Source: a virus. From it: a stretch of DNA of 34,945 nt. Positions within the stretch are counted from its first letter, which is position 1. The number at the start of each line of letters is the position of its first letter. Below, one piece after another: positions 23,598 to 29,553 of the stretch. The stretch spans positions 1 to 34,945 of the IMG/VR virus record IMGVR_UViG_3300021952_000018; one strand, written 5' to 3'. A program made the position numbers and the translations under genes. The notes under the pieces are model-generated. The model saw only the letters and a program-made list of their open reading frames with translations, searched no databases and was not told the origin of the DNA.

Positions 23598-23798
23598 TTA
23601 CTTAACTTGCAAATTTAAAATTTCGCTTCTTTCAGCGTCATTACTGACTACATCTGCCGCCAATTGAAATGCTGTATTTAAAACGCTTTGTAGACCATCT
23701 AAAGTCATGCAGATTAATTGTCTTTCTTCATCCACATGGAATTCTTCAGTTTTTACCACGGCTTTTTCTTTCAACATACAATTCAATTGGCTGTGCAT
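23598..23798 (-). CDS. Small unknown protein between SSB-like and exonuclease genes
   Basis: A 66-residue mixed alpha/beta protein with a charged middle (VVKTEEFHVDEERQLICMTLDGLQ, residues about 14-37) and a helical C-terminus (LNTAFQLAADVVSNDAERSEIL). A ribosome site (TTAGGAGTG) precedes the ATG. The gap to the SSB-like gene is nine bases and to the exonuclease 20 bases, so it is part of the recombination unit. It may aid the exonuclease or annealing protein. No family is recognised and the role is unknown. Confidence 0.55.
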   Translation of the reverse strand: MHSQLNCMLKEKAVVKTEEFHVDEERQLICMTLDGLQSVLNTAFQLAADVVSNDAERSEILNLQVK

Positions 23799-23807
23799 TT
23801 TACACTC

Positions 23808-24065
23808 CTAAAATGGAAGGTCTGAATCTTCAATTGTGTTGCGTGGCAATTCATCGCTACCAGCTTCTTTAAAGCCCATAGGTTGTTTTACTTTGCCTAC
23901 GGACACGCTAAAGAATTTGCCTGATTTTCCTTCTTTAACCCATGCGGATAACCAATGTTCTTTGCCGTTTAGCATGATTGAACCTGTGTAATCAGGGTGA
24001 GTTTCAGATGTTTTGCGATTGTTTTTAAAAAGGCTACCGCTACCTTCTTTTGGTGTATAGGCCAT
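23808..24065 (-). CDS. SSB-like protein with acidic DLPF tail
   Basis: An 85-residue protein starting in a TAATG overlap with the ERF gene. The body (GSLFKNNRKTSETHPDYTG, then KEHWLSAWVKEGKSGKFFSVS) matches a common short phage family with a small beta-barrel. The C-terminus is ...IEDSDLPF, very like the acidic tip of bacterial SSB (usually D-D-D-I-P-F) that recruits DNA repair partners. With the neighbouring ERF and exonuclease genes this suggests a compact single-strand DNA binding protein. It is about half the size of host SSB. The binding role is inferred from the tail and context. Confidence 0.62.
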   Translation of the reverse strand: MAYTPKEGSGSLFKNNRKTSETHPDYTGSIMLNGKEHWLSAWVKEGKSGKFFSVSVGKVKQPMGFKEAGSDELPRNTIEDSDLPF

Positions 24066-24526
24066 TAGTCCATCTCCACAGGTTTAGTTACAGATTTAAT
24101 TACTTCGTTCATTTGTTGCTTTCTAGGTTCTATAGAAATGCTATTAGCATCGTCATCGGCTTGCACTACACCAACGACTGCTGCCAAAGAATATCTACGC
24201 ATATAAGTGATTGCAGACCCAGCGCCTTGTGGGTCTACTTTACTTACAGGCAATGTCATTTCTTGACTAATCCATTCTCCAGATTCGTGCGTGAGGATTG
24301 TTGTCAAAGACATAGACTTATCTATTTCGCAATAAGACCCAGGGAATTGAGATACAGCCAAACCGTTAGCAGCCAATAAATCACGGCAAGCATCCCAAAC
24401 AGATTCAAGGTCAGCATAATTGGACTTGAAAAAAGGATTTTTGCTATCTTTTTTAGCATAGGTTAATTTCCCCTGAACGATTGATAATGCTTTAGCTAAG
24501 TTAGCAATAGATTCGGACTGGTTCAT
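24065..24526 (-). CDS. ERF-family single-strand annealing protein
   Basis: A 153-residue recombinase of the ERF family (founder: P22 Erf). Diagnostic segments run in order: ALSIVQGKL, NPFFKSNYADLESVWDACRDLL, NGLAVSQFP, LTTILTHESGEWI, and DPQGAGSAITYMRRYSLAAV followed by GVVQADDDAN. It forms rings on single-stranded DNA and anneals complementary strands, which helps repair, circularise and recombine phage DNA. It overlaps the upstream small gene by four bases (ATGA) and the SSB-like gene by three. The C-terminal tail is short, so it is at the small end of the family. Confidence 0.9.
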   Translation of the reverse strand: MNQSESIANLAKALSIVQGKLTYAKKDSKNPFFKSNYADLESVWDACRDLLAANGLAVSQFPGSYCEIDKSMSLTTILTHESGEWISQEMTLPVSKVDPQGAGSAITYMRRYSLAAVVGVVQADDDANSISIEPRKQQMNEVIKSVTKPVEMD

Positions 24527-24723
24527 AGCGAACCCCCAAATACTGTGCCGAAATCATCAAAAACTGATTGAAGTAAATTGTTTCTTTTGTTGTTTGGTTT
24601 TCCACAGGCCGCCCTTATTACATCCACATCGTCTTGCGACAATTCTGTGCCGTATTCCATGTTGTCAAGCGCTTCTTCTAAACGCTGTTCCATTTCTTGC
24701 ATTACTTGTGCCATTTCATCCAT
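24523..24723 (-). CDS. Small acidic helical protein, first gene of the recombination unit
   Basis: A 66-residue protein. A frame back to TTG at 24750 exists, but ATG at 24723 has the ribosome site (GGGAG, about eight bases away), and the longer form would run into the operator. Residues 1-25 form an acidic, Met-rich coiled coil (MDEMAQVMQEMEQRLEEALD), followed by LSQDDVDVIRAACG and KPNNKRNNLL. It overlaps the ERF gene by four bases. It is the promoter-proximal gene of the leftward recombination block and might be regulatory. No family is recognised. Confidence 0.6.
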   Translation of the reverse strand: MDEMAQVMQEMEQRLEEALDNMEYGTELSQDDVDVIRAACGKPNNKRNNLLQSVFDDFGTVFGGSL

Positions 24724-24742
24724 ATATTTTCTCCCTTTGGCG

Positions 24743-24760
24743 TATAGCAAAATTGCTATA
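24743..24760. promoter_or_regulatory. Perfect operator palindrome TATAGCAA-AA-TTGCTATA
   Basis: Two eight-base arms, TATAGCAA and TTGCTATA, are separated by AA. The site lies between the leftward recombination unit (ATG at 24723) and the divergent HTH gene (ATG at 24850), and overlaps the likely -10 region of the leftward promoter (TTAAGT, 16 bases, TATAGC on the minus strand). It is the natural binding site for the dimeric Cro/CI-like protein encoded next to it. Related half-sites (TTGCTAT or TGCTACA) occur at 22639-22645 and 32611-32617. Confidence 0.68.
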
Positions 24761-24810
24761 GTTACACTTTAACATAACTTAACCGCATTGTGCAAATATC
24801 TTTTTAAGCG

Positions 24811-24840
24811 TTGTATTTATGCAATTTGTTGTGTTAAGAT
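24811..24840 (+). promoter_or_regulatory. Promoter of the HTH gene, giving a nearly leaderless mRNA
   Basis: TTGTAT (24811-24816), 18 bases, then TAAGAT (24835-24840) form a weak sigma70-type promoter. The predicted start is at about 24847, only a few bases before the ATG at 24850, and no Shine-Dalgarno is present. Leaderless mRNA is known for lambda-type cI. Confidence 0.5.
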
Positions 24841-24849
24841 GACTACATT

Positions 24850-25128
24850 ATGACATTAAAACTAACCGAACACGCATTACTTCAACTGTTGGGTGGCACT
24901 AATAAAGTCGCCAGAATGTGCGAAGTTGAACCGGCAGCAGTTTCTCAATGGAAAAAAAACGGCATACCTAGAGAACAATTACTGTTTTTAGCCGCCAGAA
25001 TTGAAAAAGAATCTCATGGGCTTGTAACCCGCAAAGATTTGTTTCCAAACAACTTTTGGCTGGTATGGCCTGAACTGTTGGAAAAACACAACGCTTTTGG
25101 CTTGCAAGACCCTATAGACGAGGAGTAA
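24850..25128 (+). CDS. Cro/CI-type helix-turn-helix regulator (YdaS-like)
   Basis: A 92-residue DNA-binding protein. Residues about 5-50 form the HTH: LTEHALLQLLGGTNKVARMC, then EVEPAAVSQWKKNGIP with recognition helix AAVSQWKK. GGxNKVAxxCxVxPxAVSQWKKxGIP is typical of Cro-like/YdaS proteins, followed by LFLAARIEKESHGLVTRKDLFP. There is no peptidase domain, so it is a Cro-like or short repressor. It is divergent from the recombination unit with a perfect palindrome between them, its likely operator. The mRNA appears nearly leaderless. The structured region follows its stop. Confidence 0.82.
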   Translation: MTLKLTEHALLQLLGGTNKVARMCEVEPAAVSQWKKNGIPREQLLFLAARIEKESHGLVTRKDLFPNNFWLVWPELLEKHNAFGLQDPIDEE

Positions 25129-25143
25129 TATCCTAGTCCGCAC

Positions 25144-25383
25144 TCCAGGCGATACAAAGGGCTTAAATGGGCCGCGTGGAAGAAAACATAGGCAGATGAC
25201 TCACCCCATCATAGCCTCGCAGCGTTAAATGGCGACTGCACAAGATTTTAGGGACAAGGTGATACAAGACCTTTAATCGAATGAACATTACCTCTGGGAG
25301 GACTGGTTGGCATACATCTTTGCCGATGGGTCGCGTTGATAGTCGCCTATCACCCTTGGTCAAGTTGTATGCAAAAATACAAC
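25144..25383 (+). ncRNA. Structured gene-free region with repeated TTAAATGG loops (candidate RNA)
   Basis: The 334 bases between 25128 and 25463 hold no convincing gene but many hairpins: 25144-25147/25177-25180 enclosing GGC-TTAAATGG-GCC (25160-25162/25171-25173); 25190-25193 and 25196-25199 with 25209-25212 and 25214-25217; GCAGCG/CG-A-CTGC (25219-25239) again with loop TTAAATGG; 25256-25260/25269-25273; CCTC-TGG-GAGG (25291-25301); 25309-25312/25321-25324; GGG..TGATAG-TCGC-CTATCA-CCC (25328-25355); and GTTGTAT/ATACAAC (25364-25383). Identical loops on two different stems suggest a protein- or RNA-binding motif. It could be a leader of the exported-protein gene or a separate RNA. The strand is assigned from flanking + genes only. 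Confidence 0.5.
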
Positions 25384-25462
25384 ATAAGGGAAAATACTTA
25401 GTGACACAGACAAAAAACGATAAGAAACTGACATTGTTGTTTAACTAAAAGGGGAATTAAAA

Positions 25463-25777
25463 ATGAAAGACTTTATCGGTAGTTGTTTATTGGGCGCGTT
25501 ATTAGGTTGCTTGTTTGCTTATGGCGTGCCAGCAAAAGCGCAGACCGTGCAATTGACAGACAGTCAAGGCTACAGCGGGGGAACTGTGCAAATCAACGGC
25601 AATACGGCCCAGTTTGTAAATCCACAAGGAATTACTACACAAACCGCAACGCTATATCCTAATCAAGTGGTTATCAATAATCCTGGAATATCAAATCAAG
25701 CCATCGTTATTGGTCAGCCTAGCTACTTTGTTCCACCAAGTCCACCAACACCGGCATCACCAAGGGTATTGCAATAA
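25463..25777 (+). CDS. Small exported protein with signal peptide
   Basis: A 104-residue protein. Residues 1-26 are a signal peptide (basic K2, hydrophobic FIGSCLLGALLGCLFAYGV, and an AKA site before Gln27); LLGC at 13-16 might be read as a lipobox, but the AKA-Q site looks better. The mature part is Gln, Asn, Thr and Val rich with short beta repeats (GTVQINGNTAQFVNPQG; QVVINNPGISNQAIVIGQP) and a Pro-rich end. It should be periplasmic. It has an AAGGGGAA ribosome site and follows the structured region. An early secreted phage protein suggests action on the host envelope, such as blocking superinfection, but this is a guess. Confidence 0.66.
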   Translation: MKDFIGSCLLGALLGCLFAYGVPAKAQTVQLTDSQGYSGGTVQINGNTAQFVNPQGITTQTATLYPNQVVINNPGISNQAIVIGQPSYFVPPSPPTPASPRVLQ

Positions 25778-25938
25778 TGTATTTTATTTATGATGAATGT
25801 GGCGAGTTAATGCGTTGGGTAAAAACCAAAGCAGAGGCAAACCACATCATCAAAACCTACACAGATTGGTCATGGAAATATGTTCCAACCGTAAAACCTA
25901 AATTTGACTGGTCACAGTTTGCAGAAGCACCATTTTAA
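25777..25938 (+). CDS. Small conserved phage protein, 53 residues
   Basis: The ATG overlaps the preceding stop by one base (TAATG). The sequence MYFIYDECGELMRWVKTKAE, then TDWSWKYVPT and FDWSQFAEAPF, follows a layout I recognise in short phage proteins: a two-strand start (YxIYDxxGxLxRW), a helix beginning TKAEA, and a final FxPxxxxF-like end. It is rich in Trp and aromatic residues and probably forms a compact alpha/beta fold. It sits between the exported protein and the replication-type gene. The function is unknown. Confidence 0.66.
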   Translation: MYFIYDECGELMRWVKTKAEANHIIKTYTDWSWKYVPTVKPKFDWSQFAEAPF

Positions 25939-25947
25939 GGGGTTAAA

Positions 25948-26325
25948 ATGTTTGATGATTTCTGGGATTTATACCCAAAAAAAGTAGCAAAAGGCGCAGC
26001 TATTAAAGCCTGGCAAAAACTGAACAAAGCAGAACAATCAGAAGTAATTAAGGCTTTGCCAAACCATTTAAAATATTGGAAAGTTAAAAGCACAGATAAG
26101 GACTACATACCATATCCTGCCACTTGGCTTAACCAAATGCGCTATCTTGACGAGTTAGACTTTGAAGAAAGCAAACCCAAGAAACCGCCAATACCTTGGT
26201 ATTCTACGGAAGAATTGACACTTGCAAAAGCTAGAGAACTTGGAATTACTCCTTACGCCGGAGAATCCTACGCCCAACTTCGACAGAGAATTTCTACACA
26301 AATCAGCCGTCAGGCAACTGTGTAA
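25948..26325 (+). CDS. Replication-type protein (DnaT/O C-terminal-like)
   Basis: A 125-residue protein with the pattern FWDLYPKKVAKGAAIKAWQK, then ALPNHLKY and IPYPATWLNQMRYLDEL. This resembles the C-terminal module of phage replication-initiation and primosome proteins (FWxxYPxKxxKxxAxKAW...PATWLNxxRWxD). Here it stands without the usual N-terminal DNA-binding domain. Its end (ARELGITPYAGESYAQLRQRI) also occurs in phage helicase-loader-type proteins. It may recruit host replication factors. The ribosome site is TTAAGGGGTT. A second frame overlaps its 3' end. Confidence 0.7.
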   Translation: MFDDFWDLYPKKVAKGAAIKAWQKLNKAEQSEVIKALPNHLKYWKVKSTDKDYIPYPATWLNQMRYLDELDFEESKPKKPPIPWYSTEELTLAKARELGITPYAGESYAQLRQRISTQISRQATV

Positions 26326-26458
26326 ATTTCGCAAAGAAATGGGTTTATCAAAGTTTAGGCAATACATCACAGACAAAAAAAATTTACATCAATATTTTGC
26401 AGACTTTCAAGACCAGTATGCAAAAGGAAACAGGGGAGAATGGGGAAAATGGATATAG
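26222..26458 (+). CDS. Small basic protein overlapping the replication gene (start uncertain)
   Basis: The clear part is SAVRQLCKFRKEMGLSKFRQ, then YFADFQDQYAKGNRGEWGKW, a pattern I know from short phage proteins that follow replication genes (VRQxLxWR ... W..QY..GNRGEWGDW). Because VRQLCKF belongs to the pattern, the start must lie upstream of the in-frame ATG at 26339. TTG at 26222 has GGAAG about ten bases before it but overlaps the upstream gene by 104 bases. Translational coupling or another near-cognate start is possible. Basic, helical, function unknown. Confidence 0.5.
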   Translation: MQKLENLELLLTPENPTPNFDREFLHKSAVRQLCKFRKEMGLSKFRQYITDKKNLHQYFADFQDQYAKGNRGEWGKWI

Positions 26459-26598
26459 AAAAATATATTGTGGCTGCCACAGGGTTAGGTTATTTGGTTG
26501 TGGGCCTGGCGCAATACTTTAAAGGGTCGCCATCCAATACTTTAATTTGGTTGGGCTATGCCGCGGCACAAGTCGGTTTATGGATGAATCTTAAATGA
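26449..26598 (+). CDS. Small two-pass membrane protein, 49 residues
   Basis: The ATG at 26449 has GGGGAG about ten bases upstream; ATG at 26440 is in frame but too close to it. The protein starts MDIEKYIVAATGLGYLVVGL with a membrane segment at about 6-23, a loop KGSPS, and a second segment at about 29-47 (NTLIWLGYAAAQVGLWMNL). It overlaps the previous gene by ten bases and the next by four (ATGA). No family is recognised. It resembles the many tiny early phage membrane proteins, and function cannot be assigned. Confidence 0.58.
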   Translation: MDIEKYIVAATGLGYLVVGLAQYFKGSPSNTLIWLGYAAAQVGLWMNLK

Positions 26599-26924
26599 AA
26601 GAATTTAACCCACATGATGCAATTGACTTTATCTTTAAAAATGCGCCATCGTATGCGCAAGCAAAGGGGCGGTTGGCGGAACTTGAAACTTTTAAAAGTT
26701 CTCTTAAGGCGATTAAAATGGCACAAACAGACGAACAAAGTTTGGGCGCGCAAGAACGAGAGGCTTATCGCAGCCAAGAGTATCAAGATTTATGCAAGGC
26801 AATTGGACAGGCTACAGAACAGGCAGAAGCGCTTAAATGGCAGTTAGAAGCAGCTAAAATGCGTTTCCAAGCCTGGCAAACAGAATCAGCCAATAACCGT
26901 AATATTGAAAGATTAACAGCATGA
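26595..26924 (+). CDS. Helical conserved phage protein
   Basis: A 109-residue, largely helical protein: an N-terminal helix (NPHDAIDFIFKNAPSYAQAKGR), a segment LETFKSSLKAIKMAQTD, the EAYRSQEYQDLCKAI pattern, and a long amphipathic helix (ALKWQLEAAKMRFQAWQTES). The layout with AYRSxEY and a final W-R/Q-A helix is shared by many phage proteins placed near replication or nuclease genes. It probably forms a helical hairpin. It begins and ends in ATGA overlaps, so it is translationally coupled. The role is unknown. Confidence 0.66.
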   Translation: MKEFNPHDAIDFIFKNAPSYAQAKGRLAELETFKSSLKAIKMAQTDEQSLGAQEREAYRSQEYQDLCKAIGQATEQAEALKWQLEAAKMRFQAWQTESANNRNIERLTA

Positions 26925-27187
26925 CAAAATACATGAGTATTTATTATCCACCATTGGATTCATGGAATTGTATGCCTACTATTAATTATTTTGAAAAAGA
27001 AGAAAAAATGATTGACTATTGTGAACCATATCTAAAAATACAAAAACTAATTAAGGAATATCACACAGCCACATTAAAAAATCAGTTTGAAAAGGCTACA
27101 AAAATTGCCCATGAATTAGCTGATGAAACAATCCGGCTAGAAATAGCAAGCATTAAACAATTAAAAAACCAATGGATAAACCAATAA
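26921..27187 (+). CDS. Small unknown protein before nuclease gene
   Basis: An 88-residue protein starting in an ATGA overlap. The first 30 residues are aromatic and Pro-rich (YYPPLDSWNCMPTINYFEK) and the rest is helical and charged (YLKIQKLIKEYHTATLKNQFEKA; ELADETIRLEIASIKQLKNQW). A second Met (MIDYC) could be an alternative start, which would leave only the helical part. It overlaps the nuclease gene by 16 bases if that gene starts at 27172. No family is recognised. Confidence 0.5.
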   Translation: MTKYMSIYYPPLDSWNCMPTINYFEKEEKMIDYCEPYLKIQKLIKEYHTATLKNQFEKATKIAHELADETIRLEIASIKQLKNQWINQ

Positions 27188-27576
27188 GGTCTATGCGTAA
27201 CCCAAACCCCAAGGTCGTAGACTATGGGGAATTGATTGGGTTAATACCGGACAATGATAAGTTTTCACCAAGTGATGTAGACGGCATTTGTGAAAGAAAT
27301 GGGCAATTCCTAATAATGGAATGGAAGCGCCCTAAAACTGACGATTACGAAGGTGAAAAAGTAAGCTATGGTCAGCAAAGACTATTGCAGGCGTTGGCTG
27401 CAAAAGAAGGTTTTATCGTTATTATTGTTTATGGACACACCGATGAAGAAATGGTGGTTGAAAAGTTCTTCAGAGTTCAGCCAAAAGGACCATGCGTAAA
27501 AGTTGGCGTGGGTGTTGAGATGTTTAAAAACTTTTATAAACAATGGTATGAATTAGCTAATGGCTACAAAAAATGA
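27172..27576 (+). CDS. PD-(D/E)XK-type nuclease, small
   Basis: A 134-residue protein with a restriction-like core: DVDGICERNG (Asp37) and FLIMEWKRP (Glu50 and Lys52, the E-x-K pair), a GQQRLLQAL helix, and FIVIIVYGH. This layout fits a compact Holliday-junction-resolvase or VRR-like nuclease. Many phages carry such an enzyme for branch resolution or end processing. ATG at 27193, preceded by AAGG, is an alternative start that would remove seven residues. It overlaps the Ref-like gene by 17 bases. Substrate is unknown. Confidence 0.66.
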   Translation: MDKPIRSMRNPNPKVVDYGELIGLIPDNDKFSPSDVDGICERNGQFLIMEWKRPKTDDYEGEKVSYGQQRLLQALAAKEGFIVIIVYGHTDEEMVVEKFFRVQPKGPCVKVGVGVEMFKNFYKQWYELANGYKK

Positions 27577-27847
27577 AAAGAAGTCATTTAACCAGATTGC
27601 AGAACTCGGATGTATTCTCTGTTCCGAAATCCTTGGGTTTGAAGGCACTCCGGCAGAACTCCATCATATCCGCAGGTATGGAGGTAAACGGTCTACATCC
27701 CCTGTCATTCCACTTTGCCCAGAACACCATAGGGGAAATAATGGTGTTCACGGATTGGGTCACAAGGGTTTTAGCAATAAATGGGGCGTTACCGAGGAGG
27801 CGTTATTGGAACGAGTCAATCAAAAACTTGGAAAGGGAAATGAGTGA
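27560..27847 (+). CDS. Ref-like HNH nuclease (RecA-dependent nuclease family)
   Basis: A 95-residue protein resembling the C-terminal domain of P1 Ref: LGCILCSEI (Cys18, Cys21), TPAELHHIRR (His35, His36), SPVIPLCPEHHRGNNGVH (Cys53, His56, His57, His64), then FSNKWGVTEEALLERV. These Cys and His residues form the zinc site and the HNH centre. P1 Ref nicks DNA only where a RecA filament forms a displacement loop. This protein lacks Ref's long basic N-terminal tail. Its neighbour is another nuclease and a recombination unit lies upstream, supporting a repair or recombination role. Confidence 0.78.
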   Translation: MATKNEKKSFNQIAELGCILCSEILGFEGTPAELHHIRRYGGKRSTSPVIPLCPEHHRGNNGVHGLGHKGFSNKWGVTEEALLERVNQKLGKGNE

Positions 27848-27924
27848 ATGATATTTTTTTAGCGTTTGGCGTATTGGTGATATTGCTACCAGCAATTGCC
27901 GTATGGATAAGCCTACAGTTCTAG
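27844..27924 (+). CDS. Tiny single-pass membrane peptide, 26 residues
   Basis: GTG at 27844 overlaps the Ref-like stop (GTGA). The translation is MNDIFLAFGVLVILLPAIAV followed by WISLQF, almost all one membrane segment. It ends at 27924 and overlaps the 3' end of the opposing SprT-like gene by 12 bases. A ribosome-site-like GGAAAGGGAAA lies a few bases upstream. The ORF is short, so chance is possible; the coupled start and uniform hydrophobicity argue for it. Confidence 0.4.
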   Translation: MNDIFLAFGVLVILLPAIAVWISLQF

Positions 27925-28260
27925 TGGGTCAAAACCCAATTCGTCTGATATTACTTTAGTTCTTCTGCGAAACTCTTTATCGTGATGAGTCCATTTGTTT
28001 GTTTTGTGCCTACTCATGTGGACACATTCATGGCAAAGCACCCTTATAACAGTAGACAAATGACCGCATTTTTCTGATGAAATAGTAATGGTGTGTTCGT
28101 GGTCGCCGCCATCGTCATATAAATAAGTTCCCATTACTTCTTTGTCTTTGTCCACAACAAAGTTAATTTCTTCCGGCAAAGGCATAGCCCACTTGTCAAA
28201 AGGCTTCATACAGTAAATTGCGCTGTATAGGTTCTTAAGAATAGCTGGTGTCAGTTTCAT
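27913..28260 (-). CDS. SprT-like zinc metalloprotease-fold protein
   Basis: A 115-residue protein with HECVH (residues 77-81), the HExxH zinc-metalloprotease motif, preceded by a helix (HLSTVIRVLC) and followed by MSRHKTNKWTHHDKEFRRR, where a further His may be the third ligand. This is the SprT-like domain common in phages. SprT/Spartan proteins degrade DNA-bound or crosslinked proteins, and the phage form may clear host proteins from DNA. It starts in an ATGA overlap with the phosphoesterase gene. The C-terminal zinc ribbon found in larger SprT proteins is absent. Confidence 0.78.
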   Translation of the reverse strand: MKLTPAILKNLYSAIYCMKPFDKWAMPLPEEINFVVDKDKEVMGTYLYDDGGDHEHTITISSEKCGHLSTVIRVLCHECVHMSRHKTNKWTHHDKEFRRRTKVISDELGFDPLEL

Positions 28261-29219
28261 ACTTTGTGAATCTTTCCGCGGAATTCGACTTCATCTTCAC
28301 CCCAGACCCTAATCATTTCTGGTTGCAGTAATTTGGACCTTTCAAAAGAAAGCATTACAAACCCTGAATTCCAGTCTTTTGGAGTATCTTCAGTATATGC
28401 GAATTGTTGCCCATGCAAATCGGCTAAAGTGCCTGTCTGAACGCCCCAGCGTGTGCCGTTATAGTCTGATACCGGCATCACCGATAAATGGTGTGTATGG
28501 CCTGTAATCATGTTTACACCGGCATTTAAGGAATTGGCACGACCTGCGCTAAATCCACCTTTCCAGCGATGTTTAATGCAAGTGTCTTCATTTACCCAAA
28601 ATGACCAGCATGGCAGCCAGGCAGGGAAGTGTTCTTTTAAGGTTGTTCCGACCACGCCTTCAAAAGCCGGCAAATTCTCAATAATGCGCATTTCCCAGCG
28701 TGCATCGTGATTTCCTAAAGGCCAAAACATTTTTGCGCCTCTTGCCACCCTTTCAATTTCGCCCAAGTAATATTGCACCGCTTCCAATTCTTCTTGAACT
28801 GTAGGCAACTTAGACCAATCCTGGCGTGGATGACGGCTAATAGAAGCACCGTCAAGCGCATCGCCATTACAAACAATAGCAGTAGGCTTATATTCTTTAA
28901 TACACTCCAAAAGCGCTTTAAATGCGGTTGTAGTCTGGTCAGGCCAAAAGTGCGCATCGGAAAAGACAATTACGCGCCCTTTTTCAATTTCCATTCCCCT
29001 GCGAGTATTTCCGACTGTTTGTTCGGTTTTCTTATAATCGCTTATTCGTTTATCGTTAAAACTGTCTAAGGTAATGCCTAATCTAGTTTCTATTGACCTT
29101 CTGCGGTTATATACAGCCCTTTCAGTTAATGCGTGAATTCTTGCAAAAGAAAGCGGCGAACCAATTTTGTTCCATTCAGATATAAATTCTTCATCTGACA
29201 TCCAATATCCGCGCATCAA
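28257..29219 (-). CDS. Calcineurin-like metallophosphoesterase
   Basis: A 320-residue enzyme with the full metal-site set: FSDAHFW (Asp88, His90), CNGDALDG (Asp120), GNHDAR (Asn170, His171), KHRW (His217) and TGHTHH (His241, His243). These bind two metal ions in calcineurin-type phosphatases and nucleases. The first 70 residues are a helical domain (ALTERAVYNRRRSIETRLG) resembling a helix-turn-helix, perhaps for DNA contact. It is paired with the SprT-like gene. DNA-processing or nucleotide phosphatase roles are both possible. The AGGGGA ribosome site is of the early type. Confidence 0.84.
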   Translation of the reverse strand: MMRGYWMSDEEFISEWNKIGSPLSFARIHALTERAVYNRRRSIETRLGITLDSFNDKRISDYKKTEQTVGNTRRGMEIEKGRVIVFSDAHFWPDQTTTAFKALLECIKEYKPTAIVCNGDALDGASISRHPRQDWSKLPTVQEELEAVQYYLGEIERVARGAKMFWPLGNHDARWEMRIIENLPAFEGVVGTTLKEHFPAWLPCWSFWVNEDTCIKHRWKGGFSAGRANSLNAGVNMITGHTHHLSVMPVSDYNGTRWGVQTGTLADLHGQQFAYTEDTPKDWNSGFVMLSFERSKLLQPEMIRVWGEDEVEFRGKIHKV

Positions 29220-29261
29220 AATCCCCTATACTGTTAAGTTGATAAACACTAACATAATTTT

Positions 29262-29543
29262 ATGTCATATATTAAAAAAGTTGATAAAAATCAAAAGGAT
29301 GTTGTCAAAGCGCTACGAGATTATGGCGCTGATGTCTTTCTGTTGCACACAGTCGGAGGCGGTATACCGGACTTGCTGGTTTGCTACGAAGAACAAACCA
29401 TTTTAATGGAAGTAAAAGACGGTGCAGACAAAAAGATGACACCCCAGCAAATTACGCTGTTTGCCGGTTGGAAAGGTGGCCCATTACATAGGGTAAATTC
29501 CGTGCAAGAAGCCGTAGAAGTGCTAAAATCATACGAACTCTGA
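29262..29543 (+). CDS. VRR-NUC domain nuclease
   Basis: A 93-residue protein that consists of a VRR-NUC domain: helix KNQKDVVKALRDYGADVFLL, GGGIPDLLV (Asp37), ILMEVKDG (Glu50, Lys52), MTPQQITLFAGWKG (Gln62/63) and a final VNSVQEAVEVLKS. These PD-(D/E)XK enzymes include FAN1 and phage proteins with Holliday-junction or flap activity. Length is normal for stand-alone phage members. It is divergent from the phosphoesterase gene across a 42-base gap. There is no good ribosome site, and AAGTTGATAAA occurs on each side of the start (29236-29246 and 29278-29288), possibly regulatory. Confidence 0.84.
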   Translation: MSYIKKVDKNQKDVVKALRDYGADVFLLHTVGGGIPDLLVCYEEQTILMEVKDGADKKMTPQQITLFAGWKGGPLHRVNSVQEAVEVLKSYEL

Positions 29544-29553
29544 AAGGTTTTTT

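Noticed and set aside
25163-25363. 66-codon ORF on the minus strand in the structured region
   Set aside because: No ribosome site, no recognisable pattern, unlike neighbouring genes in composition, and it coincides with several perfect hairpins. It is better read as non-coding.
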